64,000 nt of DNA from an uncultured Eisenbergiella sp. (GTDB lineage Bacteria > Bacillota > Clostridia > Lachnospirales > Lachnospiraceae), in the NCBI GenBank assembly GCA_910585455.1, contig CAJUEL010000023.1, forward strand, positions 1 to 64,000. The letters are read 5' to 3'. The translations under genes were made by a program, and so were the position numbers. A model generated the notes under the pieces. That model saw only the letters and a list, made by a program, of their open reading frames with translations, was not told the DNA's origin and made no database searches. Positions 1-8,111 of the stretch are shown here, one piece after another. Positions within the stretch are counted from its first letter, which is position 1. Each line of letters starts with the position of its first letter.

Positions 1-12
1 AGTCTTCAGTGT

Positions 13-48
13 GGAATTTAACTTTTCATGCGGAATTTAACTTTTCAT
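13..48. repeat. 17-bp tandem direct repeat
   Basis: The 17-mer GGAATTTAACTTTTCAT occurs twice within 36 bp, separated by two bases. No gene is evident around it and its role is unknown. Confidence 0.6.
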
Positions 49-84
49 TCAACCATTTTTTTAGAAGTTCAAAGTGATAATTTA

Positions 85-196
85 GCCCGGTCTGAGTCAA
101 TGTCATTAAGTTTGGCGGCGTATGCGGAAAACAGAACGGGGAACCGGCGCCCACCGTCAAATTTAATGGTATTGAGGGCCGAACTGTTGCAAAATC
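85..196. repeat. Short fold-back element related to the giant palindrome at 50 kb
   Basis: An imperfect inverted repeat: CAATGTCATTAAGTTTGGCGG on the left pairs with CCGTCAAATTTAATGGTATTG on the right. Its inside (AACGGGGAACCGGC) and right end (GAACTGTTGCAAAAT) match the outer parts of the 457-bp palindrome at 49925-50381, but the large central hairpin is absent. ORFs here are by-products of the repeat. Apart from the terminator just after it, I see no gene in 1-437. Confidence 0.55.
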
Positions 197-236
197 GTTT
201 CCTCCGGATTTGAAATGTCCATGCCGGACGAATAAA

Positions 237-275
237 GGCTGTATCTGCCACAGTACGGACAGATACAGCCTTTTA
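237..275. terminator. Bidirectional terminator-like hairpin
   Basis: An 11-bp stem GGCTGTATCTG/CAGATACAGCC with a 12-base loop is followed by TTTT on the plus strand and AAAGG-context on the other. It lies beyond the 3' end of the minus-strand gene at 438-2132 and could end its transcript. Confidence 0.55.
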
Positions 276-437
276 TGTCTGCTTTTCATCGTTTTGAAAG
301 CATTGTCATAGTCATGCGTTTTCTTTGGCATCCTGCCCTCACCAGGTCAGGATCAGAGCCGCCATGCTTCGCGGGCTTTCTATTGTCATGAAAAAAATTC
401 CCCTCAATACAGCTGATGAGAGTCACACCCGGGGAGA

Positions 438-2132
438 TTAATCCGTTCCGATCAACACTTTTTTCCCGCAAAAGGCAAACCCGTATTTGCGGATGCGTTC
501 CGCGGGAATTCCCTTTGCCGTAAGAAACGTCTGATACTTTTTATCTGCGATCTGCTTTAATGCGCTTTGCACGGTATCAGCCAGATCCTTTTCATCGGAA
601 AGATCCTGTACCTTGAATTCCAGCAGGATCGCATCGTTTTCTCCGGTTCTGGGCTCCAGCATCACATCGTAGCGTCCAAAACCGCTCTCCCGGTTGGAGG
701 TGATGACATAGCGGTCCGCCAGCTCCACCATCAGCCCCAGCACGAAGCCATGGTAAAAACGCTCCGGCTCTCCTTCCGATGCCCGCTTCCCCGTATCAAA
801 ATAGCTGAACATTTCCGCCGTCACTTTATTCATATAGGCGTTCATCGCCTTTAAGTCTCCCAAAAGCAGCGCCCGGATGAAATCGTTATAATGATCATTT
901 TTCAGAAACCAGCCCCGAACCATGCTGCGGAACATGACCCGCACCTCAAAATTCGTCAATGCCAGCTCATACTCCTGGTTCCATTCCCCGTATTCGGTTT
1001 CCTGTGCTTCATAGCGCAATACCTTCAGATAACCGCTTGCAACCAGAAGGCTCCAGACGGCGTCCTTTTTCTGATCCAGCTGATCATAGACAATCTGCTC
1101 GTCTATTTCCATCCGGATACTCTCTCCCTGCATCAGCCGTTCAAAGGTCTTTTTGATATCCGGACTGCCTTCCCGGATCAGCTTCCCCACAAGGCTGTTG
1201 GAGCTGGTGTTTGCCCAGTATGCGCCAACTTTTTTTTCATTGAGAAAATTGATAATCGACCAGGGATTATAAATATCCTTTGTTTTTCCGAACACAAAAC
1301 CATCATACCAGCTTTTAACCTGCTGCCTCTGATCAGACAATCCATATTCATCCAGCGCCGCAAAAACCTCATTTTCTGAAAATCCGAAACTGTCGGCATA
1401 TTTTTCCGATGTTGTTGTAACTACTTCAAGATTATTCAAATCCGAAAAAATGGACTCCTTGCTGACCCTTGTGATGCCCGTCATGACGGCGCGCTCCAGC
1501 CAGGGATTGGTCTTAAAGGTGGCGTTGAACAGGCTCCTGGTAAAAGCGGCCATTTCCTTCCAATAACCGTTCATATAAGCTTCCTGCATGGGGGTATCAT
1601 ATTCATCCAGAAGAATAATTGCCTTTTTTCCATAATATCTGCCAAGGAAGTCCGCCAAAGACCGCAGGGATACCGCCGCTGTGGAATCCGACATTTCCGC
1701 CGAAACCTTTTGATAAAACGCCTTCTCCTTATCGTTCAGCAGTTCCCCTTTCAACAGATAATCATATCTGTTGTACTGCTCTTCGATCGTCCGGCAAATG
1801 TTCTCCCGCGCTCCCGGATAAGAGGTCTCCTTGATTCCGGCAAAGCTCAGCGCAATGACAGGATATGTCCCCTGCAGCTGCCGGTACTTTTCATCCCGCC
1901 AAATGGAGAGCCCTTCAAACAACTCTCCCCTGCCCGCGTATTTTACGGAAAAAAACTGCTCTGTCATGCTCATGTTCAGGGTTTTTCCGAATCTTCGCGG
2001 ACGCGTGATCAGCGTCACATCATCCCCGGACTCCCACCATTCCCGGATGAAGTCCGTCTTATCCACATAGAAATTGTTGCGCGTCCTGATTTTTTCAAAA
2101 TCCTGTATGCCAAGCCCCGCCGTCCTCGCCAT
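438..2132 (-). CDS. AAA-ATPase-like / PD-(D/E)XK nuclease-like protein
   Basis: A 564-residue protein of the AAA-ATPase-like plus DUF1703 type, common in multiple copies in Clostridia and Bacteroidetes. The N-terminal region (about 5-230) opens with a 'DFEKIRTRNNFYVDKT' segment and a P-loop-like RPRRFGKT near residue 47. The sequence LLDEYDTPM near 170 suits a Walker B role. The C-terminal region has YDVMLEP followed by LLEFKVQ near 505, the D...ExK pattern of PD-(D/E)XK nucleases. The cellular role of the family is unproven; mobile-element or defence roles have been suggested. It starts at ATG after GGGGGAGGCGG and lies downstream of the adhesin on the same strand, separated by a terminator-like hairpin. 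Length is typical and no lesion is visible. Confidence 0.85.
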   Translation of the reverse strand: MARTAGLGIQDFEKIRTRNNFYVDKTDFIREWWESGDDVTLITRPRRFGKTLNMSMTEQFFSVKYAGRGELFEGLSIWRDEKYRQLQGTYPVIALSFAGIKETSYPGARENICRTIEEQYNRYDYLLKGELLNDKEKAFYQKVSAEMSDSTAAVSLRSLADFLGRYYGKKAIILLDEYDTPMQEAYMNGYWKEMAAFTRSLFNATFKTNPWLERAVMTGITRVSKESIFSDLNNLEVVTTTSEKYADSFGFSENEVFAALDEYGLSDQRQQVKSWYDGFVFGKTKDIYNPWSIINFLNEKKVGAYWANTSSNSLVGKLIREGSPDIKKTFERLMQGESIRMEIDEQIVYDQLDQKKDAVWSLLVASGYLKVLRYEAQETEYGEWNQEYELALTNFEVRVMFRSMVRGWFLKNDHYNDFIRALLLGDLKAMNAYMNKVTAEMFSYFDTGKRASEGEPERFYHGFVLGLMVELADRYVITSNRESGFGRYDVMLEPRTGENDAILLEFKVQDLSDEKDLADTVQSALKQIADKKYQTFLTAKGIPAERIRKYGFAFCGKKVLIGTD

Positions 2133-2255
2133 AGCCCGCCTCCCCCTTCGCTACGTTTCCGCTTCTTTTTTACAGTATACCCACTCACGCCTGCAAAGTC
2201 AAATATGCCATAAACTCCGGCAAAAGGGTGATTAAAAACTCCCAGATTATATAGA

Positions 2256-2286
2256 GAACCGGAACCCAACTGGTGGATTCCGGTTC
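2256..2286 (-). terminator. Hairpin after the adhesin gene
   Basis: On the minus strand GAACCGGAATCC pairs with GGGTTCCGGTTC around a short loop, then an AT-rich stretch (TCTATATAAT) without a long U run. It lies about 65 bp after the adhesin stop and probably separates it from the ATPase gene. Confidence 0.5.
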
Positions 2287-2349
2287 ATTTTCATTGTCTG
2301 TTAAATTACAGCGTTACATACACAATTTATCTGAATTTTCAGACGTTTT

Positions 2350-5211
2350 TTAGCCACGCTTTTTTCTGCCTCTAAGTGCAAGCAGACAACCCGCAGCTGT
2401 GAAAATCAACAGATACCAAAGCGCTGAGATATCTCCCGTTTGAGGTACATTCGCCAGCGGCACATCCTCATCAAAAAGATCAATCAACTCAGGGGCTCCC
2501 GCAAGAGGCACTTCATCCTCGGGCAGGTCTGCCAGTTCTACAGTTACAGGCGTTCCCGTCAGCGGCACAAGCGTTTCCGTAATGTCGCTCAAAGGCGTAG
2601 GATCATCCGGAATGGGTGTGGGATCGAAATCGGGTACAGGATCCGGATCGGGCGTGGGCGTAGGGTCCGGCGTCGGTGTCGGATCCGGAGTTGTACCTGT
2701 TCCCGGCGTATCGCCCGGCACGGAGCTATAGCTGTAATTTCTTTCCCAGCCACTATTCCATCTCCGCTCCTCAGTAACGGTCTGCGTCACCACAACATCG
2801 GTCTTTTGCTTCGCCGTAGGATCTGTTACTTCAAATTTCATAGCGACATTCAGATTTACGTCGCGCGTCGCGTTCGCTCCGTTGATATAACCAATCATCG
2901 TCTGAGAATTGTTATAATCAATGTCGGAACGGAACAAATAGGCGCCTTCTTCCAGCTTCTGCGTTCCCTGTAAGCTTAAGTTAATCTTTACTCCTTCCGG
3001 AAGAACAACGCCAGGAATAATGATAACGCCATCATCCGGAATATTATCCAGTTCAACGCATTTTATCTCTGTGGGGTTTCCATTTATATCGTCAACGTAA
3101 ACATAAACCTTCATCTTACCATCGTTATTAACCATTTCCGGTATAACCGCTATTGTAAGAGACAAATCTGTTTTATAGAAATCCTTATCTCCGTACTGCT
3201 GATACAGATTTGCTGCGGTTCCGTCCGTTCCCGTGTTGCTTTGATCTCTCTGTGCTTCCTTTTGAACAGCCTCGTCAATAAGGCTCTTAAGCTCCTCCTC
3301 ACTGACTTTTCCATTGACGGTGATGCTGGTGCCCTTGATATCCTCCTGTGAAATAACGTCTGTAGTTTGCTTTACATCCGCTTTCACGTCTTCATTTTCT
3401 CTGATCAGGGCTTTAAAAAGCTCCATAGCTGCATCCTGCTCTTCCGGATCGAGAGCGCCTGTTTTCCATGCGGAAGCATTTTCCGTTGCATGCGTATAGC
3501 ACTCTGTAAAGATATTTTTTAATTTATTGTTCTCATCACGCGCATAATCTGCTCCCGCATAATACCAGATTGCGGCCTGCGTAACAGCCAGGGCGATTCC
3601 GTCAGAAATATATTTCCGATTCTCTTCCGTTATCAATTTCCTGACAGCGTCAAGACTTCCGACTCCGCTCCCGGTTCCCCAATAGCCATTCTCTGCTATA
3701 TACTGTACATGCGCCCGATCTTCTTCCGAGCCGATATAAGAAGCGTCTCCTACATTCACTATATCATAATTCGTTCCCAACACAGCGTCTGTGCCATGCT
3801 GTGCGCAGTAAACATATACAGGAGTGCCATCTTTTTGTGTCAGCTTGCGGATACTCGCCTGCCCCTCCAGCTGCTTTTCGGTAGTTCCCTCCACAACGTT
3901 GAGGAACAAGGTGCTTCTCATCGCATATTCCGTGTACTTGTAATTATCGTCTGCCACACCGGACCAGGTCGCAGAAAAGGGCTTCATCAGATGCTTTTCC
4001 AGCCAGCTAACCTTCCCGTCATGGGTCCATCCTTTTTTCTGCTCACCCTTTCCATTATTATGTAAATTTCCCTGGTTGGTCGGTCCGACCGCCTGTATGG
4101 CATCCGTAGGCGCAAGAGAACTGACCCCTGATGTTTTGCCGTTTCCTGTACCAACGCCAACTACCACTTCCGTAACCTTTATTTCACCATTTGACTGCGG
4201 TTCAAAGGTTATGGTCGTTTCTGTCACAGTCTTCGTTGTTTTCACAAAGGTTCCGGTAAGAGGATCAATTGTCGTTATGATGGTAACTACAACGCCATCC
4301 TCAAGTGTATCCGTCGCCGTAATTGTATAAACACCGTTCTCACCTGGAACTGCGTTGGCACTTTCCATAAGCTTCTGCCATTCGGGATCACTGTTATCGA
4401 TAGTGCCATTTTCCGTATTGGTAACCCGTTCTACAGTCGCTTTCCAACCCTTTTGCCCATCTGTCAGCTCTTCCACCTTCCACGAAGAGACCGGAATTCC
4501 GTCGGCATCCGAAAGGGTGCCATCTTCATTCACGGTGATATCAATGTCCGCAGGCTCTGTCGGCTTAAGCGCACTGATCAGACTGTCAATATCCGCAGAG
4601 ACGATAGACGAACCTTCCTGCGCGATATCTCCATAGTGGTCCGTATGATTTGCATCATTCCCGAAGGTAATTTCAACCTTATTGGCTTCCCCATCGCTTC
4701 CGTATGTCGTATCGGGGTCGGCAGGAATTACCGGATCCGTTTCATTATCTCCGGTATCACCCGGCACTGGAATCTGCTGCGTAGTCGTAATCGTTTCTTC
4801 ACCGGAAACTTCGCCTGATTCCTGGCTGATACGATCCTCATCCCTAACAGCTTCATTAGGAGCAGACGTAATACTGCCTGTCACCTCAGCTTTCACTTCA
4901 TTGCCGTTCGCATCAGTATTTGTGTCTTCCCCTTTGTATTCAACTTTGCCGGAATTGTCCGGTTCAACCTGCTCTGCAGCCGGACCATGGTCAACCGTAA
5001 CACTGGCATTCCCGCTCTCATTTACCTCAACCTTTACATTCACTTCAGGTATTGCGTTTTCCGCAGATGTCTGAGCATTTTCAACAGCTTGCTCTGTCTC
5101 TTCCACATCAGCCGCAATCGCGACAAACTGAGGGGTTCCGGCAACCATCGTGGCAGCGACCAACAGCGCAAGTCCACGTTTACAAAACCTTTTAACTCTG
5201 TTTTTCTTCAT
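2350..5211 (-). CDS. Sortase-anchored surface adhesin with internal thioester domain
   Basis: A 953-residue secreted wall protein. Residues 1-34 are a signal peptide with a KKNRVKR n-region and a hydrophobic core ending AIAA. Residues 35-400 are acidic and Thr-rich, stalk-like. Residues about 425-580 look like a Gram-positive thioester domain: Cys469 (VYVYCAQHG) and Gln545 (AVTQAAIW) match the Cys and Gln that form the internal thioester in such adhesins. Further beta-rich sequence leads to a Pro/Thr/Asp repeat linker (about 855-895). The C-terminus has VPQTG, a hydrophobic span and RGRKKRG, a sorting signal. The family attaches covalently to host amines; the host target here is unknown. The gene stands alone, its leader holding three c-di-GMP-I aptamers, so surface display should follow c-di-GMP level. 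The start codon has AAAGGAAC upstream. Confidence 0.88.
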   Translation of the reverse strand: MKKNRVKRFCKRGLALLVAATMVAGTPQFVAIAADVEETEQAVENAQTSAENAIPEVNVKVEVNESGNASVTVDHGPAAEQVEPDNSGKVEYKGEDTNTDANGNEVKAEVTGSITSAPNEAVRDEDRISQESGEVSGEETITTTQQIPVPGDTGDNETDPVIPADPDTTYGSDGEANKVEITFGNDANHTDHYGDIAQEGSSIVSADIDSLISALKPTEPADIDITVNEDGTLSDADGIPVSSWKVEELTDGQKGWKATVERVTNTENGTIDNSDPEWQKLMESANAVPGENGVYTITATDTLEDGVVVTIITTIDPLTGTFVKTTKTVTETTITFEPQSNGEIKVTEVVVGVGTGNGKTSGVSSLAPTDAIQAVGPTNQGNLHNNGKGEQKKGWTHDGKVSWLEKHLMKPFSATWSGVADDNYKYTEYAMRSTLFLNVVEGTTEKQLEGQASIRKLTQKDGTPVYVYCAQHGTDAVLGTNYDIVNVGDASYIGSEEDRAHVQYIAENGYWGTGSGVGSLDAVRKLITEENRKYISDGIALAVTQAAIWYYAGADYARDENNKLKNIFTECYTHATENASAWKTGALDPEEQDAAMELFKALIRENEDVKADVKQTTDVISQEDIKGTSITVNGKVSEEELKSLIDEAVQKEAQRDQSNTGTDGTAANLYQQYGDKDFYKTDLSLTIAVIPEMVNNDGKMKVYVYVDDINGNPTEIKCVELDNIPDDGVIIIPGVVLPEGVKINLSLQGTQKLEEGAYLFRSDIDYNNSQTMIGYINGANATRDVNLNVAMKFEVTDPTAKQKTDVVVTQTVTEERRWNSGWERNYSYSSVPGDTPGTGTTPDPTPTPDPTPTPDPDPVPDFDPTPIPDDPTPLSDITETLVPLTGTPVTVELADLPEDEVPLAGAPELIDLFDEDVPLANVPQTGDISALWYLLIFTAAGCLLALRGRKKRG

Positions 5212-5224
5212 ATTCTGTTCCTTT

Positions 5225-5248
5225 CTTTGCTAAAATTCGGAAGCAAAG
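5225..5248 (-). promoter_or_regulatory. Hairpin abutting the adhesin ribosome-binding site
   Basis: In the mRNA CTTTGCT and AGCAAAG form a 7-bp stem with a 10-base loop, directly followed by the AAAGGAAC ribosome site and the ATG at 5211. It is the only obvious structure between the last riboswitch aptamer and the gene. With no U-run after it, translational control is more likely than termination. That it is the expression platform is inference. Confidence 0.5.
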
Positions 5249-5251
5249 TTT

Positions 5252-5352
5252 CCGGCGGCCGGGCTGGCATAGCATCTGTCCGCCGCTTTCTGCGGCATCC
5301 AGCACCTTAGCCCCCAATGGCTTTGCGTCCCACCGTTTCCGATGGTTTGCTA
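5252..5352 (-). ncRNA. c-di-GMP-I (GEMM-I) riboswitch aptamer, copy 1 (gene-proximal)
   Basis: The minus strand carries the GEMM-I core: GCAAACC, a P2 hairpin closed by a GGAAAC tetraloop, GGGACGCAAAGCC, then GGGGGCTAAGG, a P3 arm and the closing ATGCCAGCCCGG. Of the three copies it is closest to the family consensus. It ends about 40 bases before the adhesin start codon and is followed by the hairpin at the ribosome site. Confidence 0.85.
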
Positions 5353-5360
5353 ATTATAAT

Positions 5361-5456
5361 CAGTAACCGGGCTGGCATGACCCTTCCCCCGCTTTTGCGG
5401 TGTCCGCGCTTTAGCCCCCAATAGTTTTGCGTCTCACAGTTTCCTGTGATTTGCCT
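5361..5456 (-). ncRNA. c-di-GMP-I (GEMM-I) riboswitch aptamer, copy 2 (middle)
   Basis: Same layout: GGCAAATC, P2 hairpin with GGAAAC tetraloop, GAGACGCAAAACT, GGGGGCTAAAG, a P3 arm rich in G and C, and ATGCCAGCCCGGTTACTGA. It retains the GACGCAAA core and the closing strand but differs from copy 1 in both stems, which argues against a very recent duplication. Confidence 0.8.
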
Positions 5457-5463
5457 TTTATAA

Positions 5464-5552
5464 TCAGCAACCAGGCTGACTTAGCGATTTAACATTACAA
5501 TCACCTTAGTCCCTTGGCTTTGCGTCACGCCCTTTCGGACGTTTTGCCAATC
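5464..5552 (-). ncRNA. c-di-GMP-I (GEMM-I) riboswitch aptamer, copy 3 (promoter-proximal)
   Basis: The core is GGCAAAAC, P2 with CGAAAG loop, GTGACGCAAAGCC, GGGACTAAGG, an AT-rich P3 and GTCAGCCTGGTTGCTGA. It is the most divergent copy, especially in P3. A promoter was not found with confidence between it and the AP2 gene stop at 5598, so the RNA may start close by or come from upstream. Confidence 0.75.
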
Positions 5553-5597
5553 AGGTTCTTCCCCCTTTTCGCTCTCCGGAAACCAACGGGGGAACGG

Positions 5598-6095
5598 TCA
5601 ACCGGAGCTGTTCCCGCAGCCTTCACCTCCTTTAAACTGTTCGATAAATGCGTCATGGTATTTGACTTCTGCCGCTTTTCTTGCCCTGACTGCATCCTCA
5701 AACTGTACAAATTTCCCAAGATAAATACGTCTTCCCTGAAAGCATATGGTTGCACGCCATCTCTGTACATTTTTTAACCAATCTACACCTGTAATTCCAC
5801 TCGAATTGTTTTTTCGCACAGTTTTAGCGCTCAGCATTTCCAGACAGGTTCCGTCAACCAGCGTCAGCCGATCCGCAATTCCCTCGCAACCACAGGTTGT
5901 CACATGGCCACTCCTTAGATGAACTGATTTTCTGATCACTCTGTTACCGCAGTCACATTGGCACAGCCATGCTGTTCTTTTACCAATATTTTCCGCAGAC
6001 GCAAGAACCGTCAGCTTACCAAATCGCTGACCTGTCAGATCAATCTTCTTACGGCTATGCGTATATGGCTTTTCAACAACTGCAGACATTCCCAT
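5598..6095 (-). CDS. AP2/ERF-domain DNA-binding protein, mobile-element type
   Basis: A 165-residue protein. The N-terminal part holds DLTGQRFGKLTVL followed by a zinc-ribbon-like block (CQCDCGNR ... TTCGCEG). The C-terminal part (about 115-155) is a bacterial AP2 fold: SSGITGVDW, a WRATICFQGRRIYLGKF strand set and an AVRARKAAEVKYH helix. Such proteins are common in phages and transposons of Firmicutes, sometimes next to HNH nucleases; no nuclease motif is seen here. I chose the ATG at 6095 because GGGAGG lies six bases upstream; a longer frame to 6158 lacks such a site. It lies directly upstream of the riboswitch array but is not evidently linked to the adhesin. Confidence 0.75.
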   Translation of the reverse strand: MGMSAVVEKPYTHSRKKIDLTGQRFGKLTVLASAENIGKRTAWLCQCDCGNRVIRKSVHLRSGHVTTCGCEGIADRLTLVDGTCLEMLSAKTVRKNNSSGITGVDWLKNVQRWRATICFQGRRIYLGKFVQFEDAVRARKAAEVKYHDAFIEQFKGGEGCGNSSG

Positions 6096-6239
6096 GCCAG
6101 GCCTCCCAGAAAATGACGGACCACTTTGTAAAAAATATGCTTTTTCACAATTGGTCAATTATCTTATATTAGATAATATCACGCAATTTGCTGCTTTACA
6201 AGGGCATCCCACACATTTTTTTCGAAATTTGTTAGCAGA

Positions 6240-6270
6240 GTTACTGTTCAGGGCGCCGCCGAATAGTAAC
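6240..6270. repeat. Short dyad of the GTTACT(G/A)TTCAG family
   Basis: GTTACTGTTCAG and GAATAGTAAC flank a GGCGCCGCC centre. This is a variant of the dispersed dyad seen at 7304, 9899, 33400, 36457 and 55936. Apart from it and the MerR promoter, the 6096-6539 gap holds nothing I can identify. Confidence 0.6.
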
Positions 6271-6481
6271 TTGGCAGATATTGCATTTATGAATTGAAAA
6301 AAAAGTCGAAGGGCACAATTCCCTGATGCAGGGACTGCTGACCTGCACCTGTTCGCGCAGATATATCCCCTTCAACAGAGCATCCGCCTGAAATGCAGAA
6401 TATTTCCTGTAGCCTGCCAGTAGTTATCCAATTCTCATTTTAAGCATTGCCCGGTTGTTTTTAAAAAATTCTGAAAAACTC

Positions 6482-6512
6482 TTGACTTTCAACCAGCTTT
6501 AAGGTTTATATT
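6482..6512 (+). promoter_or_regulatory. MerR-type promoter/operator with 19-bp spacer
   Basis: TTGACT and TATATT are separated by 19 bp. The spacer contains the CTTTCAACCAGCTTTAAGG-type dyad of MerR operators. The over-long spacer is the hallmark of promoters activated by MerR regulators through DNA distortion. It lies immediately before the merR-like gene, so autoregulation is likely. Confidence 0.75.
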
Positions 6513-6539
6513 GCAGGAAACGAAGGGAGGATACGATTC

Positions 6540-7199
6540 ATGAAAATCAGCGAAGTATCAGGTCAGACAGGCTTAAGCGCCAGCAACATCCGTTTTTATG
6601 AAAAGAAGGGGCTGCTCTCCCCTGCACGGAATCAGGAAAGCAAATACCGCGACTATACGCCGGAGGACGTGACGTGTTTGAAAACAATCCTGCTTTACCG
6701 CAAGACAGGGCTTTCCATTGACGCGATCTATTCCCTTTTTTCGGAGCATGCGGATCCTGTGGATGCCATGAGACGGCAGGAGAATGAGCTGCTTAATCAA
6801 ATGGAAATGCTAAGCGGCGCGCTCGAGCTGTGCCGCCGTCTGCAAAAGGAGGAAAATATGCAGAATATCGATGTGGATTTTTATTTGAACTATGTGAAGA
6901 CAGAGGAACATTCCGGGAAAAAATTTGCGGGTGCGGAGGAGCTTTTGGAGGATTTTTCCGATTTTACCGGAATATCACAGTTTCGGGGCGATCCTTATCT
7001 GGGCAGACTTTTTGCGAATCCATGGGCCGCGCGGATTCTGTCGCTGATTCTGCTCGTCTGCCTCATCGCCTTTCCGGCCTGGGATATATTAACCGGTCTT
7101 TTAACCGGCGATCCCATACATGTTGGCAGCATCACGCTCTGGGTTTTTATCATTGCCAGTCTTTTGGGCGGCTTTCTCTTTTTCAAAAAGAAAAAATGA
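6540..7199 (+). CDS. Membrane-tethered MerR-family transcriptional regulator
   Basis: A 219-residue protein. Residues 1-70 form the MerR winged helix (MKISEVSGQTGLSASNIRFYEKKGLL ... YRDYTPEDV), followed by a dimerisation helix to about 105. There is no metal- or drug-binding domain. The C-terminus instead carries two hydrophobic spans (about 162-185 and 195-213) and ends FFKKKK, so the protein should be anchored with its DNA-binding domain in the cytosol. A GGGAGG site precedes the ATG, and the promoter has the 19-bp spacer MerR proteins act on. No target gene follows: the next gene is convergent, after a composite repeat. The signal is unknown; a membrane or envelope cue is inference. Confidence 0.85.
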   Translation: MKISEVSGQTGLSASNIRFYEKKGLLSPARNQESKYRDYTPEDVTCLKTILLYRKTGLSIDAIYSLFSEHADPVDAMRRQENELLNQMEMLSGALELCRRLQKEENMQNIDVDFYLNYVKTEEHSGKKFAGAEELLEDFSDFTGISQFRGDPYLGRLFANPWAARILSLILLVCLIAFPAWDILTGLLTGDPIHVGSITLWVFIIASLLGGFLFFKKKK

Positions 7200-7201
7200 G
7201 T

Positions 7202-7333
7202 CACTATTCAGACAGGTCTGCGCGTTCACCGCGCAGACCGTAAAAAAACGTAGTGGCAACAGGCATCCGCCCCATCGCGAAGCGATTTTTATGGGCGGAT
7301 GCCGTTACTATTCAGACGTGTCTGAATAGTAAC
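7202..7333. repeat. 130-bp composite palindromic repeat, copy A
   Basis: Three inverted repeats in a row: 7215-7239 (10-bp stem GGTCTGCGCG), 7262-7303 (GGCATCCGCC...GGGCGGATGCC) and 7304-7333 (perfect 14-bp arms GTTACTATTCAGAC). The left end also carries ACTATTCAGAC. A second copy with the same order is at 33296-33430. Similar to REP/BIME or MITE-like elements; no coding capacity. Confidence 0.8.
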
Positions 7334-7354
7334 AAAAATGAGCATGTCATTGGC

Positions 7355-7960
7355 TCATGACTGCCCAGACCGTGACGCTTCGAAAGCTTCCCGGATTTCC
7401 TCAAATGTCCGGACCGCCGGCGGATTGCTCTCATGCGCCCCGGGCAGCTTTTCCATCCACACCATATTATACCAGTTTCCGAATTTATAGCCGCACTGGT
7501 GGAATTCTCCCACCAGGCGGTAACCCAGATGCGCATGGAACTGTACACTGTTTTTGTCAAGATAACGGTCTTCTTTTTCCGGATATGCAATGCAGGCATT
7601 CAGGTTCAGGATGTTCTGCAGAGAAAGCGCCTTTTCCAGCGCCCCGTACAGCGCCTTTCCTACGCCGGCCTTCGTCACGCCCATCTTCACATATATGCTC
7701 GTTTCCACCGCCCAGCCATATGCGGGACGCGCATGAAAGGGGCCGGCATAGGCATAACCGACGATTTCTCCGTTTTTCTCAGCTATAAGCCAGGGATATC
7801 GGGGCAGGATGCGCCTGATACGCTCTTCAAACTCCAAGACGGTTGGCGTCTCATACTCGAATGTGACCGCCGTTTTCTCCACATATGGCGCATAAATCGC
7901 GCACAGTGCTGTCGCGTCCTGCGGTGTCGCGACCCGGATATCCACACTTTCCCTGCGCAT
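7355..7960 (-). CDS. GNAT acetyltransferase, phosphinothricin/methionine-sulfoximine type
   Basis: About 201 residues. The start of the fold (VDIRVATPQDATALCAIYAPYVEKTAVTFE) and the middle (EKNGEIVGYAYAGPF...YGWAVETSIYV) match the Pat/Bar/YwnH group. The acetyl-CoA loop is near GVTKAGVGKALYGALE. The C-terminal FHAHLGYRLVGEFHQCGYKFGNWYNMVWMEK is also typical. The family acetylates the amino group of glutamate-analogue toxins; the substrate here is not known. The ATG at 7960 is favoured over 7969 because GGAGG directly abuts the first ATG but is nine bases from the second. It converges with the merR gene. Confidence 0.85.
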   Translation of the reverse strand: MRRESVDIRVATPQDATALCAIYAPYVEKTAVTFEYETPTVLEFEERIRRILPRYPWLIAEKNGEIVGYAYAGPFHARPAYGWAVETSIYVKMGVTKAGVGKALYGALEKALSLQNILNLNACIAYPEKEDRYLDKNSVQFHAHLGYRLVGEFHQCGYKFGNWYNMVWMEKLPGAHESNPPAVRTFEEIREAFEASRSGQS

Positions 7961-8111
7961 CTTTTTCATCCTCCATCATTTATGATCCCCCGACAGCCCT
8001 GCGGGAATGAAAACTCTTTTTCTATATTATAGTGCCGTTTTCTGCCCATCACAAGGGAAAATCATAAAAACCATTCTTGTGAGATAAGCCTGTAAAACCG
8101 TCAATCGTCCA

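Noticed and set aside
5225..5552. CRISPR-like array suggested by three spaced similar units
   Set aside because: Units are about 100 bp, diverged, and match riboswitch aptamers rather than short identical repeats.
5525..5770. 81-codon minus-strand ORF
   Set aside because: Out of frame with the AP2 gene and overlaps it and a riboswitch copy.
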